Shown: piece after piece, positions 12,001 to 24,200 of the stretch
Layout: every line of letters begins with the position of its first letter
How positions within the stretch are numbered: the first letter of the stretch is position 1
Origin: Argopecten irradians
Taxonomy: Eukaryota; Mollusca; Bivalvia; Pectinida; Pectinidae
Length of the DNA: 64,000 nt
Assembly (NCBI RefSeq): GCF_041381155.1
Contig: NC_091137.1
Span: forward strand, 13,821,765 to 13,885,764
Direction: 5' to 3'
Position numbers and translations under genes: made by a program
The notes under the pieces: model-generated
What the model saw: only the letters and a program-made list of their open reading frames with translations
The model's database searches: none
What the model was told of the DNA's origin: nothing

Positions 12001-14870
12001 GGATACTCATATTTTTGTTATCACCAATATTACCGTTGGTAGTATTTAAAAAAACTGTTTAGGACAAATCGGGAATGAATAAATAAATAAAAAAAAAACC
12101 GGCTGTTGATGGTGATACCCTCCCAGATCTCAAATGAGGTTCCACTGATCCCGGAATACACATGACAGTGAACTCCGATAGTAGTTCTCTGGTTTCATAT
12201 CATTATTTCACATTTCTCAAATTATTGGTTGTGATGTCTTCATTGGCTGTTAATAATTTATATAGATCATTGCATCTTGTAAATAAAATATGATGAAAAA
12301 AAATATGTTTTCATTAAATTGCTTTAAGGTTGATGTTTTTACCATATGAAAAATGTTTCTTGTAGATTCTTTTTACATTAATTTTATGAAAGTGCCTATC
12401 TGGCAGCAATATTTTTGTGGTAGCAGTTGACAGACACAATGGCCATGGTATGAGATTTTTATTAAACAGAAAGCCTCCGTTTTATTACATGCATGATATT
12501 TAAAAAAAATGTATATGTCATAAAATTGGTGAATTCAATCTAGAGACTTTTATGCAGGCTTTACATTTGCATAAAGAAATCCAATAAAATGGGTTCGAGA
12601 TTATAGGATAAGAGGGTATCCGTATGTACGTCTAAGACGGAAAAACTCGATAGTATAGCAGCAGAAATTGATAGCCGCGATACGAGGTAAGATTGCTCAA
12701 AAGTTAAATATTATACCTTTGTCGAAATAGGCCCATTTCCGCTATCACGACATGGATATTTGGATTTAAACTGTGTTCAAGTAGAAAAATGTATGTAGAA
12801 GGGGGGGGGGGGGGGTGATTTTGGGTTAAAAATCCCAATTTTTTGTAATTTTGCAAAAAAAAAATTTTTTTATTACCATGGTGTTTATAGGCTAACAAAA
12901 TGAATGTGATGATTGTGTCTAATTGTTATTTAAAAAAACCCAACAACATTGGTTTAGTTAATTCTTTACACTGACATATTTTTTAGACAACCGATTTGGT
13001 AGATATTGTTTTAGTCTGTAGAGTGCATGGTCAAAAATAAATTCACACATTGTGTCAAATAGCGATCTTTGATTGACAATAGTCAGCACACGCCATATGA
13101 TTTTATTCTGTTTTCAACTTTTTTGTGAACCCCTTTGTCCAAAATTCTATATAAAAAGTTAGCCATACAATATTTTTGACATCTAAACAGACACGGTCCT
13201 TACGTAGGAATATATATTTCTTCACTGCAATGAACCTAGTTGAACCTACCGAGTATAATGTCGATATATTTAATATACATAAAATGTTATGTTAGAATTC
13301 AGTCTTATTTTTTAATTGCATGTTGGCTTTTATCTATCTGGATCAACTTGGTTCACTTGGTAATTTTAAATAATGTTGAAGGTCAAACATTTACAAATAT
13401 CAGCGTCTTACATTGTATGCTCTATTATTGGTGCAGGTAGGACAGAAAATAAACGTAGATAAATTGTGACAGCATGATGCACATGTATAACCAATGAAAT
13501 GGCGTCAGGTTCCAAGAATGGCCTGACAAATTGGTGTCATCGTGAGATTTTATGAAATATTCAACTTCTTGAAAATGATAAATAGTTTTTTGTTTGAATT
13601 AAACGACTTATCGATATTCAGGGCCATTTAGGGCCAAACTTCGCATTAAAAGACAAGAATAACTTTCAAAACACACACATGTATTACAGAAAAAAGTGCG
13701 TTCTGAAAAAAATATTATTATGGGCGTTTGAAAGATTGTAAAATAATTTTTCAGAATAATTAAAAATAAAATGGCAATCATATGTGAAATGGAAAACGCG
13801 ATAAAAGATCAAACAAAAATAGATATAAAAAGTGACAGTTCATGCTATAGTTGAAAAAATAATGGACTACATGCACATGTATTATACCAATGAAGGCGGC
13901 AATTGTAAGAAAACGGCCAAAATCCGTATACAGTGTACGTAATTAATGTATCATATTAAATTTCATTACAATGTTATCGAACAGTTGTAAGTATAATATA
14001 CATGTATGATTAAGTTTGATATTTTGGACATGCATTGGTGTGTTATACACGCGGTTCTATTTATCAGAAATCATTGTTTTAGTCATTGTAAGTTAAATGG
14101 GCCATTAACTATAAAAAATAGAGTGGCACTATTTATACGCTTTGAAATGATAACATTAAAGACAATTATGATGTAGATCATATTACTTAGAAAAAGCTTT
14201 AATAATAACTTTTGTTGTTAATGCTATAAAACAAGGCTAATCAAAGTAAAACCAGTGCATCTGTACCAGTGAAATATAGCTATTTTTTCATAACGATAAT
14301 GTATTTTAACGTTTGATCAGTGTGTTTCAGAAACAGGATAGAACCCCCGTGATATTGACAGGCTAGTGGTAAGACAAATTGCTGGTGACATACAGAGAAG
14401 ATGGATTGTTGAGACTTCGAATTTCTTGACGTTTATGGATCTTTCACCAATCGGTGAAGGAGCGCTATATAAAGTAACGAGTGATTGCTATGACGTACCT
14501 TCATATAGTACATCAAAGTCACTGACCATGACGATACTGATCTACTATATCCGCATGTACTTTAACTTTAACTAATTGGATACCGTCGCTCTAGATCTGT
14601 TACGTACACTAGGTCTGCTTTCATTGTTTAACTTTTAAGTACAAAGCACAACGATAACCAATGCTTGCTCACAAATGCAATTGAGTATACACCGTACATG
14701 TAAATATATATATAAGCTGACCAGGCCTCAAACATGTCACGCCCGACTGAAGTGTATTGTCTCTTAGTCCCTACATACGTCACGGTTGTAAACGGACCCG
14801 GACATATTCGGACATTGACAGGTCATAAAAGGCCAACGTCTGTCACCAACTGTCCAGTACGGAATAAGAA
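9006..14870. other. Long gene-poor region, no supported gene
   Basis: AT-rich DNA of nearly 6 kb on both strands with only short open frames (75 codons or fewer in most cases) that lack recognisable domains, splice context or promoter spacing. Simple tracts include (TA)n near 9606-9618, 15 consecutive G at 12801-12815 followed by A/T runs, and several A/T homopolymers. I see no tRNA, no element termini and no exon I can defend. Confidence 0.5.
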
Positions 14871-14875
14871 AAACT

Positions 14876-14955
14876 TATATAAATAAAGCTAGATACTGGA
14901 CGACATTACACTACAAACAAGACTGCTCTGAACGTGAACACATCTACAGAAACAG
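14876..14955 (+). promoter_or_regulatory. TATA box and inferred 5' UTR exon of the secreted precursor gene at 15672
   Basis: TATATAAATA lies at 14876-14885. About 30 bases downstream a short untranslated exon would begin near 14910 and end at 14955, where ACAG is followed by a GTACAT donor. The matching acceptor is TTTTCCTTACAG ending at 15669, three bases before the start codon, giving an intron of 714 bp (14956-15669). Upstream lies a CRE-like TACGTCACGG (about 14776). Transcription start and splicing are inferred from sequence only. Confidence 0.6.
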
Positions 14956-15671
14956 GTACATATAACTCAGTAGACTGAATTTATTTTATTTTATGTTGCT
15001 TCCACCACAAATGTTTGCTTAGCTCTGCTTCCTGCATACATTACATATGTAGTTAATGAAAGAAGCGCGGCGCAGATAGGCTCATTTGGCATTGTGAACT
15101 ATTTTCGGTACGGATACACATCAATGCGCGGTCCATAATTAATGCATTATACTATAACAGTATCAAAGAACATGTATTATATATACATAATGGAAAGCGG
15201 CGCAAATTAGGCTGAGCATTTAAATAACATAATTAGTATCAGTTTACGAAGCCAAATTTTCTGCACGACTAACCTAGCTGAATGAAAAGTTTTTGTCACT
15301 CCGTTAAATGATACATTATCATATATCATCTACTTACAATTGATAGTTATCCTTTTATTTTGATACTGCGGTAGGTATTGTGTTTTAATTCAGTCTGAGC
15401 CTGAAGACAGTGTTTTGGATGCATTAATAACTACTAAAAATAGACCATTTTGATCAATACAACTCGTTAAATTGACCCTAAATCATAAATGGAGCATATT
15501 CAGAAAACATACCATGCATTTTTATGACTAGCATTTTGGATTTTGCAAATTAACTGGGGTTTTTTTGTGAAACAAAGACAACAAATAGGTTCAAATACGA
15601 AAAGTTAGCCATGATAACCGGAGAATTATCTTTCACTTTTGATCTCATGATTGCCATTTTTCCTTACAGAT

Positions 15672-16178
15672 ATGACTACTTCTTTACTCCTTACGTTGTT
15701 GTGTGCTGTTTTGCTATTAGTGTTCGTAAATGGCCAGAGACGGGCAAGGTTGACCGGGGTACTAGACAATGACGTACAGTCCATTCTAGACCTTGGCCAG
15801 TTAGTAGGCCTAGGAAGTGCAACTCTGGGAAACGGACTTGGAGGTCTTGGAGGCATTGATGACCTCGGCGGACTAGGTGGTCCAGGAAATGTGTTAGGGC
15901 TTGGAGGTTTCGGAGGAATTGGTGGTATGGGGAGTTTAGGAGGATTTGGCGGTGTTCATATCGGAGGATTAGGAGGCATTGGAGGCCTCAGTGGATTAGG
16001 CGGTCTAGACGGTCTGGGCGGCACAGACATGAGGAGTCTGAGACGCGAGAGGAGGCGCAGGAGGAGGCTGAGGAGAAGGATCTGTCAACAGAATTGTGTG
16101 TTTAGGTACAGAACATGTGTTAGTACCGCGTCATACATGTGTCTGAGAACAGCACGTCAGTGTTTGTTCCTCTGCTAG
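15672..16178 (+). CDS. Secreted Gly/Leu-rich precursor with Arg-rich six-cysteine C-terminal domain (168 aa)
   Basis: Single coding exon. An upstream in-frame ATG at 15651 lies inside the inferred intron, so I chose the ATG at 15672, directly after the acceptor. Residues 1-21 form a signal peptide (hydrophobic core LLLTLLCAVLLLVFVNG). Residues 42-117 are a low-complexity GLGGxGG region. Residues 121-136 are an Arg run with many dibasic, furin-type sites (RRERRRRRR). The last 31 residues hold six Cys at 138, 142, 149, 157, 164 and 168, spaced C-x3-C-x6-C-x7-C-x6-C-x3-C. This mirror-symmetric pattern suggests two helices joined by disulfides. The C-terminal part is strongly basic (16 Arg, 1 Glu from 121 to 168). 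Function unknown. A processed cationic peptide (antimicrobial or signalling) or an extracellular-matrix protein would fit. The gene at 40722 shares the design. No canonical AATAAA is close downstream; ATTAAA occurs at 16689. Confidence 0.82.
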   Translation: MTTSLLLTLLCAVLLLVFVNGQRRARLTGVLDNDVQSILDLGQLVGLGSATLGNGLGGLGGIDDLGGLGGPGNVLGLGGFGGIGGMGSLGGFGGVHIGGLGGIGGLSGLGGLDGLGGTDMRSLRRERRRRRRLRRRICQQNCVFRYRTCVSTASYMCLRTARQCLFLC

Positions 16179-16804
16179 TACAACTATCGTCACACTGATA
16201 GACAGAGCTGTCACCATGAAGACATTTATAATACTTTTATACCATAAATCCAGAATATACACCATAGGGGTGATACCGAATGTTGTGTGCTGTTCGGATG
16301 TTAGAGACATAAAGTGTTTTATAAGCTTTGTTAACATATTACTTTTTGCTGATGTTCTCATTTCAATTGTTACACTGTTTTGTGAAATTTACATGTATTT
16401 TATATAAAATGTGTGAAAAACAAAGTTAATGCGTTATTTCAAACTATTTTAATGATTTCAAAGTCAATACACATGTTACAGGGATATTTAAATATTCACT
16501 ACACGTTACTGTTTGTTATTAGACCTGTGTTAACTAAGCTAAGCCAAGCAATATCATAAGTGCGAATTCATCACTATCAAAGGTGATCAGCAGTCGACAG
16601 GTTCCACCGCTCCGTGACAGCAATGTAATATTTCTACCACTAGGTACTTACTCACTGGTCATCGTGGTCATTCATTCCGACTTATCACATTAAAGATTTA
16701 TGTTCCCTTGGGGGTTGGTGGTCATTATGACGTTATGTGTTGGTGAGCAGGACGTCATAGTTTGCAGAGAAAACGACCTGAGTTTCGTCATAATCAATTC
16801 TGTC

Positions 16805-16974
16805 TTTGCATATTACAGAGTTAGCTCCCTGCGGGTAGGTATCTATTGTTACATCATTATATTGTGAGCGTAATTCACGTCGTTTTCTCCAAAAAGTATG
16901 ACGTTTTGCTCGTAAACACATGACTTCACAATCAATACCTACCCGCAAGGGCAGATAACTCTTTAATATGCAAA
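16805..16974. repeat. Foldback/MITE-like inverted repeat
   Basis: The left arm begins TTTGCATATTACAGAGTTAG and carries GCGGGTAGGTAT. The right arm ends with the complement (ATACCTACCCGC ... AATATGCAAA). Arms of about 45 bp flank a loop of about 85 bp. No coding capacity. Confidence 0.85.
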
Positions 16975-18134
16975 CATAGAATACCTTCTGAAAAGGGCGA
17001 TAATACAGTAATAGTGCAAGTCATATTTATAAATAACCGTTTATATAACAAATAGATATATTATTTTAAACTGCTGACAAGTGTTTTGCTACCAAATCTC
17101 AGTTGATTCTATACAAAGATGTATCCTGTAGACCCCCTGTATTATTATCTGTTTTGTGATACATGACGCCTGGTAACATTTCGGTTGGTTAAGGTTTTAC
17201 GTCTAGAGTCATTCAAGAATGATTTTTCCTGTATGCAATGGGGTACATGTGTAAATATCTGTATGTTTAAGGAGACTGCGGTATATTCGTGTTGTGTCTC
17301 CTTGTAATCAGGAAAATGGAAACGAAAACATTTTAATTTTGTAAAAAATCTCAAAAATACGTTCAACAAACCGAAGTAAGACGACATTCTGATTGACTGT
17401 TTGAATGCATAGGTTCTAATTCGAGTATTCGTATGCTGAAACATAGATTTGGGATGAATAATGGTCATTCGTGCTAGTTATGATTTTAACATTCATCTTT
17501 ACATGGTAATATCCGACAAACAAAAATCTATTTACTTTACCTTTTTAAACAGTTTCAGGTTATTAATTTATCGATTGTCAAATTTTCTTAAGCAATATGC
17601 TATGAGCTACTTTTAACGATAACAGTGATTTTATAGTGAAAATACACCTATTTGATTGCTTTGAAATGATGTTTATGATATGTCATATCTTACAAAATAT
17701 CGAAAGATCAAGTTCTTCGTGAAGCAGTTCGAGTGAAACCATTTGATGAAGTCTATTGGAACATTGTATGATCGTCATATCTGTATGACCGATGCAAAAA
17801 TACTTTGCGATACGCCTGGTTCTATTTCCATAATATTTAGTTTGCACTGACACGAACTCAATAACCATGCTTTCAAGTATAATAATTATCAGTGTATAAT
17901 GCTAGCACAACACGCGCGGTGATTCTATTGTTACGTGAATAGCCGATGGCGTAGCAACGTGAGGTCATGACCCCACTTTTGGCGGGAACATATGAATGAC
18001 TCGATTCTAATCAGCTGTTCAATCGAAGTCGTTGACGATGATGGGAGAGAAAAAATATGTGTATTTAAATAAAAAAAAATACGCAACTGCCGCGGGACAC
18101 AATGGTATTTATTTACTTGAAAAACTGTAAATGT

Positions 18135-18292
18135 AAGGAATATATGTTTATTTTGTTGAGGTTATGAGGGTATAATGATAATGGAGCCCGTGTAAATTTT
18201 ATGTAAGCCGGCTTCGCCAGGGTTACATAATATACACGTGCTCCATTATCATTATACCCTCATAACCTCAACAAAATAAACATCTATTCCTT
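18135..18292. repeat. Near-perfect foldback, ~60-bp arms
   Basis: AAGGAATATATGTTTATTTT and the following GAGGTTATGAGGGTATAATG...GGAGC are matched by the complement on the right (GCTCCATTATCATTATACCC...ATTCCTT). The loop of about 35 bp has a further hairpin, ATGTAA...TTACAT, around CCGGCTTCGCC. The arms are much better conserved than most foldbacks here, suggesting a recent insertion. Confidence 0.9.
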
Positions 18293-20287
18293 AAATACAT
18301 ATACGTTTTAGGGATTTTTCTTAACATCTGTATCTAATACATATATCCTCTCTTTTGCATTAACGATTTTTGAATGAAATATGACCTAGTTACTCTTATT
18401 TTTAAAATTCACCTTGATTACCATAACCTACCACACTTGCTCAAAAGCTGATTTATTAGCAACTCATATCCCAAAACAAAACTTGAACCACTATGGTTAT
18501 TAAGAAACGTATAAATTACGTAGAATTTTTGATGGTAATAATTTGTTCGATTATATCAATAAAAACTGTTAATTTACGTATTTATAAGTGCTGCAACCAT
18601 TTTAAGTTTGAATTAAAATGGTTAACGCCAGCGCGTAAGTGAACATGTTAAAAGGATATTTATTGGTAGGATTAAGGAGGTTCTGAGAAGAGAATAGCTA
18701 TATATTAAAAGAAATAAAAATAAGTATTATAGAAAGGACTATAAAAACATTCTCGGCAACAATCAATGCTTTTATAATTCGAGTCATGTATGGAAAATAT
18801 CTTTTTGTTCATACACTGTAAAACTGAGTTTTCACACTAACTATAACTCTATACCGATTCACTCTATCATATGAGCTTATTTTATGAAGCATTTTTTTAA
18901 AATTAATTTCTGCGGATACATAGAGTTCGTGGCATTTTCCAAAAAACTGTAAAAAAAACCAACAACAACAAAAACAATAGATCACCAATTGATTTTAAGA
19001 AACTAAGATTTGGGTGATTTTTTTTACTATATTTCGCATTTTAATACAAGAATGCAATTGTCTTAACGATCCCACTTTTCAAAAAAAAATCTTTGCCCGT
19101 GAATTTGTATAAGATGCAAAGAGTAACGTAACTTGACCTTTAAAGTAATTATATTTTGAATCGATTAATGTACATTCTTAAATCTGCCCAATTTAGAACG
19201 CAAGCATACCAGTGTCTGGTAACATATTTTCTCATGCGTTTTTAAGTGTTTCAGACGCAAATAGTAAATTGCAACCAGGTTTTAGTACATATCTAAATCT
19301 ATAATCCCTAGGGGATTGTCAAAATGTAGATTTTTAGCTCATTTTCTCACAATCAACCAAAATTCTGCACTTAATCCCAAATGTAACAGAGCCGGATAAC
19401 CTATTTTTTTCTAATGTTTACGATTTTGACTAATGTTGCATAGTGATTATATGAAATGAAGTCAAAAATTGACTTAGAACTCAAAAAAGCAACACCTTTG
19501 TCTCGCCTAAATCGACTAGATCATCGAAGACGTGGTTGATATATTACCTTTAATTCCTTCCAAATAGATTCGACACAGTAATGCATATGCAAAGAAATAC
19601 CACAAGTTTATTTAAGTATACATACAGAAACATTTATATGTTTTTCATAATGAAAATTTACGGATTTTCAAGAGTCATAACTCAATTTTGTTTATGACGT
19701 CACATGTAAATAGATAGCGACAACATTGATACTAATTACTTTGTAAGCATGTGTATGATCTATTTAAACCAACGTTATGCCGACATAAGTAACTGAAATA
19801 AGTGAAAGCAGTTAATCACGATCCATACCCGTAATACACATGCGACATAACTGATAACAAATCCACAGCTATCTGGTTCTTTTTTGACTGGGACCTTTTA
19901 AACTGGAGCCTGCTGTCTGACAATACACTGGTGAATGAGAGTGTTATTATATACGGATAAGAGGCTCTGTATTCGTTTCCTAGTTACAAAATGTATACAA
20001 ATAGCTTTAAAGGCAAACACATAATCTATACCTCATGTAAGTAGATATTGACGTCTTTGAAAAAAACAACACTTTTTAATGATATTTGATTACGTTAAAG
20101 TGTGTTACCATGTGCCATAGTTTGCATCATGTGACCGGAAGTAAACCAAAGTGGTAAGTACCTACCTCAAAGTTTATAACGTGCCAAGGAGCAAGCCGAG
20201 TGAGGGTCAATTTCTGTAACACTACATATCCCTCCGTAGGTCAATATTCAGAACGTTGGAATATTTGTTCTGTTTTGCAGGTACACG

Positions 20288-20352
20288 TATATAAACCTTC
20301 GGAAACCTTCCAAAGTCTCTGTAGTTTAAATCCAGGCCATAACAGCAGACAG
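20288..20352 (+). promoter_or_regulatory. TATA box and inferred 5' UTR exon of the sulfotransferase gene
   Basis: TATATAAA at 20288-20295 is followed about 30 bases later by a short putative exon ending GCAGACAG at 20352 with a strong GTAAGT donor. The likely acceptor is CTGGTTCCAG ending at 21192, 20 bases before the ATG at 21213. The intron would be 840 bp. The layout matches that of the two secreted precursor genes. Inferred, not proven. Confidence 0.55.
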
Positions 20353-21212
20353 GTAAGTTTCAACTTTTATCACATATTGATCGACTACCAAACCACAGCC
20401 TTACGGTAACAATCGGTAACTACAGTGGAATGTGTCGTGATTATTTACTTATTTTTTATACACAAATATTGTCCATGCATGTTGTTTTCTACCTGTGTAA
20501 CCGAAAATGGGTTACAATAAAATATACACGTATCACGTATATCTCGTAAAAGTTCACTGATACAATAGTTCAGTGTAGCATTAATATAATCAAAACTAAG
20601 TATGAATGTTCATGTGATCACATTTCATTGGCGAAATTACGTTGTCAATTTGACCTCAAAACCACATGAAGATGATCTTAAATAAAAAATGATCTTAATA
20701 AGAAGATTATGTTAAATTCAGATACCGAAAATGTAAATCAAGGTCAGGGTTAGGTAAATTATCCCTAGTTTACTTTGTTTGATATTTCTATGGTAAGATT
20801 GTCCTACAATTGATCTGAAATCACATGAAGATATTTTGTCTGTGTAAAATTTTAATGATTTGAGGGATTTCGTTTCAATCTATAGACTTCTAGCTTCACT
20901 TCTAGTTCACTGATTGTGCCACATGGTGTAGTGATACAGTAGTCAACTTCTTCGCGGTAATAAGGTCTACGGCCGGAACTATATGACGACCTGCCTTGCG
21001 TTATAGTAATTGCCACTTATTTTATCTATTCAAAACTGTTCATTAAGTGATAATAAGCTAATAATTTTTGGGATTATATTGTTTTACGGTTTCATTTAAA
21101 ACCTAAAATCCGTTTCGGTAACGGTATGTTTAGATACATATAGAACACAGATCATATCATTAGATGACATTAATCAACGTCTCTGGTTCCAGAACATATT
21201 TAGCACTTGACC

Positions 21213-24200
21213 ATGGAGTTCCGGGAGATCAAGGACAGGGGAGGAGAAATCTTCGCCGTGAAAACTTATGATGGTGTTAATTTCCCCCCAAACGTGCCGG
21301 GAAACGTCAAAGACCATATGGAAGCAGTGAAAAATTTAAAGTACAAGGAAGGCGATATATTTTTTGGTACATATCCAAAATGCGGTATGTGAACTTTTTC
21401 TAATAAGATTTCCCATATAGTGGAGCGGCTAAGGTCGATTTTTCAGCGAAATCGATCAAAGTTTGAAGAAAGCATGAAATTTTGCATATGGCTTCTTTGG
21501 TACATAAGGTTTCAGGAAAAATATGGACCCAACAAAAATCACGGCCCCTGTCGGTCGCCATATTGGTTTTCAAAATGGCTGCCAAAAATCACCTGAAAGA
21601 CCCATAACTCGCGTTCTATACCAGCTAGACCCAAACTTTAAAAGTCTATTTCCAAATTATTGATACCTAGGAAAATTCTGGTAGTGTTAAACTTCACGTA
21701 GAAGGACCACCATTTTGAATTTCAAGATGGCAACAAACTTTGCCAGCTATATACAATGCATCTAATTAGCTAAACTGACTTTAAGCAAATATAGAGAGAG
21801 TACTTATACTTTTGTAGTGTTTGGTACATAAATAATTTGATTCTTAATTTTATTTCAACATGACCGCCATTTTGAAATCCAAGATGGCCATTTAAATTCA
21901 AGTTGTTTTCATATTTTACTCTGTAAGTGATTGAGCAAAAAATCAAGCTAATACTCATAAAGTGTTGATATGATATGCCTTGAATTATATTGGAACAAAT
22001 TCCTGGATTGAAAGTCTACATGCTTCATCTTTCAGGGGATTTTTCGACTCCTCAACTAGAACATTTTCAATGTCGCAAGTCAACAGCGATTGACCAAATT
22101 ACTGCCCATTTGCAGATAACACCGACTCATTCCTTTCAAATCCCTCCTCACAGTGAAACTCCTATGGAAATGGCAAGTCTATAAACACTTCAGAACATCT
22201 AGACGCATTTCATTTTATGGTGTCTGAGAACAAATCCACCTTATGTATGTATGCATTCCTTTTTCAGGTCATACTGACGTCTGTCATTCCAATTTTCTTT
22301 TAACAAAATAGATAAAACTATTTTCTTTTAGTGGCCAGGGCTTTTCCCTCTTTTTTCGAGATGTCTGCAAATTTACTTAACACTTTCTCAGGACAACAGC
22401 TATATGTTTTTAATGAGCTGGGGTAGTGGAACGCACAAGAGTGCCCGGTGGCACAATCAACAGCTTGCACTATCGGTCCCACTTTTTGTCATAGGCAAGG
22501 TTCCGGATGACCAATAACCAATATCTGACTAAGTTACTTTGCTGTCTATATGGACCAAATGTTGTTTATACTATCATCTCCATTGTTTGCACTGAGTTTG
22601 AAGACTTACGGTTCTTCTGTTCTTCTGTTCTCCATCGCTGCAATTTATTTTCGCCTAGTCCTTGGTGCCGTATGCATGGTTTACTGTCGGTGGATATGTG
22701 GTTTAGGTTGATTTATTTTGCATATACTGCACCGCTAACATAGCGCTTTATCTCTGTTCTTTATTCAACACCATCATCTATCTTACCATCGCCATCTTCA
22801 TCTCCTGAGATTGGGAGTTCTACAAAGGTTCAGCTTCATTTTTAAAGCTACGTTATAGAGGAACTTATTACTATCTTCGCAAGGACTGTTTGATAGACGT
22901 ACCACAAGGTTCATGTCAGGCGAGGAAAACTTCCACGCTTTGGCGGCAAAACCTTGCTATGAACTAACTCGAAGTCCTTTCTTATGTGGAGTCTCCTGGA
23001 GTTGTTTGAGTCGTACAGGATTACATCGAACCAATTTCCCAGACATTTTATCTGATTATTGACAATAGAGGGAATATCTTCCCCTGAATCCACATCAAAT
23101 TTCCTGAGATGCGGTTGACGGCCGGGCATGGTTATGCAATATAAGTGCGACATCTCATCCATGAAGCCTCCTTTGGAGGACGAATCCCAAATGATATCCT
23201 TGCATTTAGTACTTCTGTCTGCAGGTAGCCTGATATTAAGAATCTCCATCACACAAAAAGATTCTCTAGGATGACTGCCTAAGTGATTTCGTTTAGATAT
23301 CTTTCTGATAAAATCCTTGCTGTGGTCAGAAAAAAGGTGTGATATCATCCATATACATTAAATAGTTTCAGTCATAATAAACCATTTGAAGCCTTGGATG
23401 CCTTCTTGCTTTAGCGAAAATATATTCGCTAGCCGTCATGAATATTTCCATTCTTTTGGCAAATAATATCTTACACTCCATATCTAAAAGGAGATGATCC
23501 TCAATTGTTTTTTGTTTACAGTTTGTATCTTTGGAAAATGACAGATGACATTAATGAGTCTCTATAGTATTTTTTATAAGGTTTTGGCAAATCTTGCATT
23601 TGTAGACAGTGTAAGTGAATATCTCCTTCAGGAAAGGTTATTTCCAAGGTACATGGTATAGACTATTTCTTTGTTTGTTTGTTTGTTTGTTTAATTAACG
23701 TCCTATTAACAGCTATGGTCATGTAAGGACGGCCTCCCATGTATGCGGTGTTTTGCGTGTATGTTTTGCGAGGTGCGTGTTTTGGGAGGCTGCGGTATAT
23801 TCATGTTGTGTCTTCTTGTATAGTGGAACTGTTGCCATTTTTATAGTGCTATATCACTGAAGCATGCCGCCGAAGACACCAAGCAACACACCCCACCCGG
23901 TCACATTATACTGACAACGGGCGAACCAGTCGTCCCGCTCCCTGTATGCTGAGCGCTAAGCAGGAGCAGAAACTACCACTTTTATAGACTTTGGTGTGTC
24001 TCGGCCAGGGGACAGAACCCAGAGCCTTCCTCACAGGGGCGAACGCTCAACTCAAGGCCAAAAGTGAGGCGGTGCCAAGGGAGGCATTAGGAAAGATTAA
24101 GTCAGTTAGGAAGAAGAGAAAAGATAAGAGCCTAAATTTTTTCGCCTTTTACGATCATGCAATTGGGGCAGCAGGTACAATTCTAACACCCTACCTGCAG

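Larger units (their letters stand above)
16179..20287. other. Intergenic DNA between the secreted precursor gene and the sulfotransferase gene
   Basis: Apart from the two foldbacks annotated separately (16805-16974 and 18135-18292) I see only short open frames without recognisable content. At about 17268-17315 a segment (GGAGACTGCGGTATATTCGTGTTGTGTCTCC) resembles part of the dispersed repeat found at 23670 and 25880. Confidence 0.5.
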
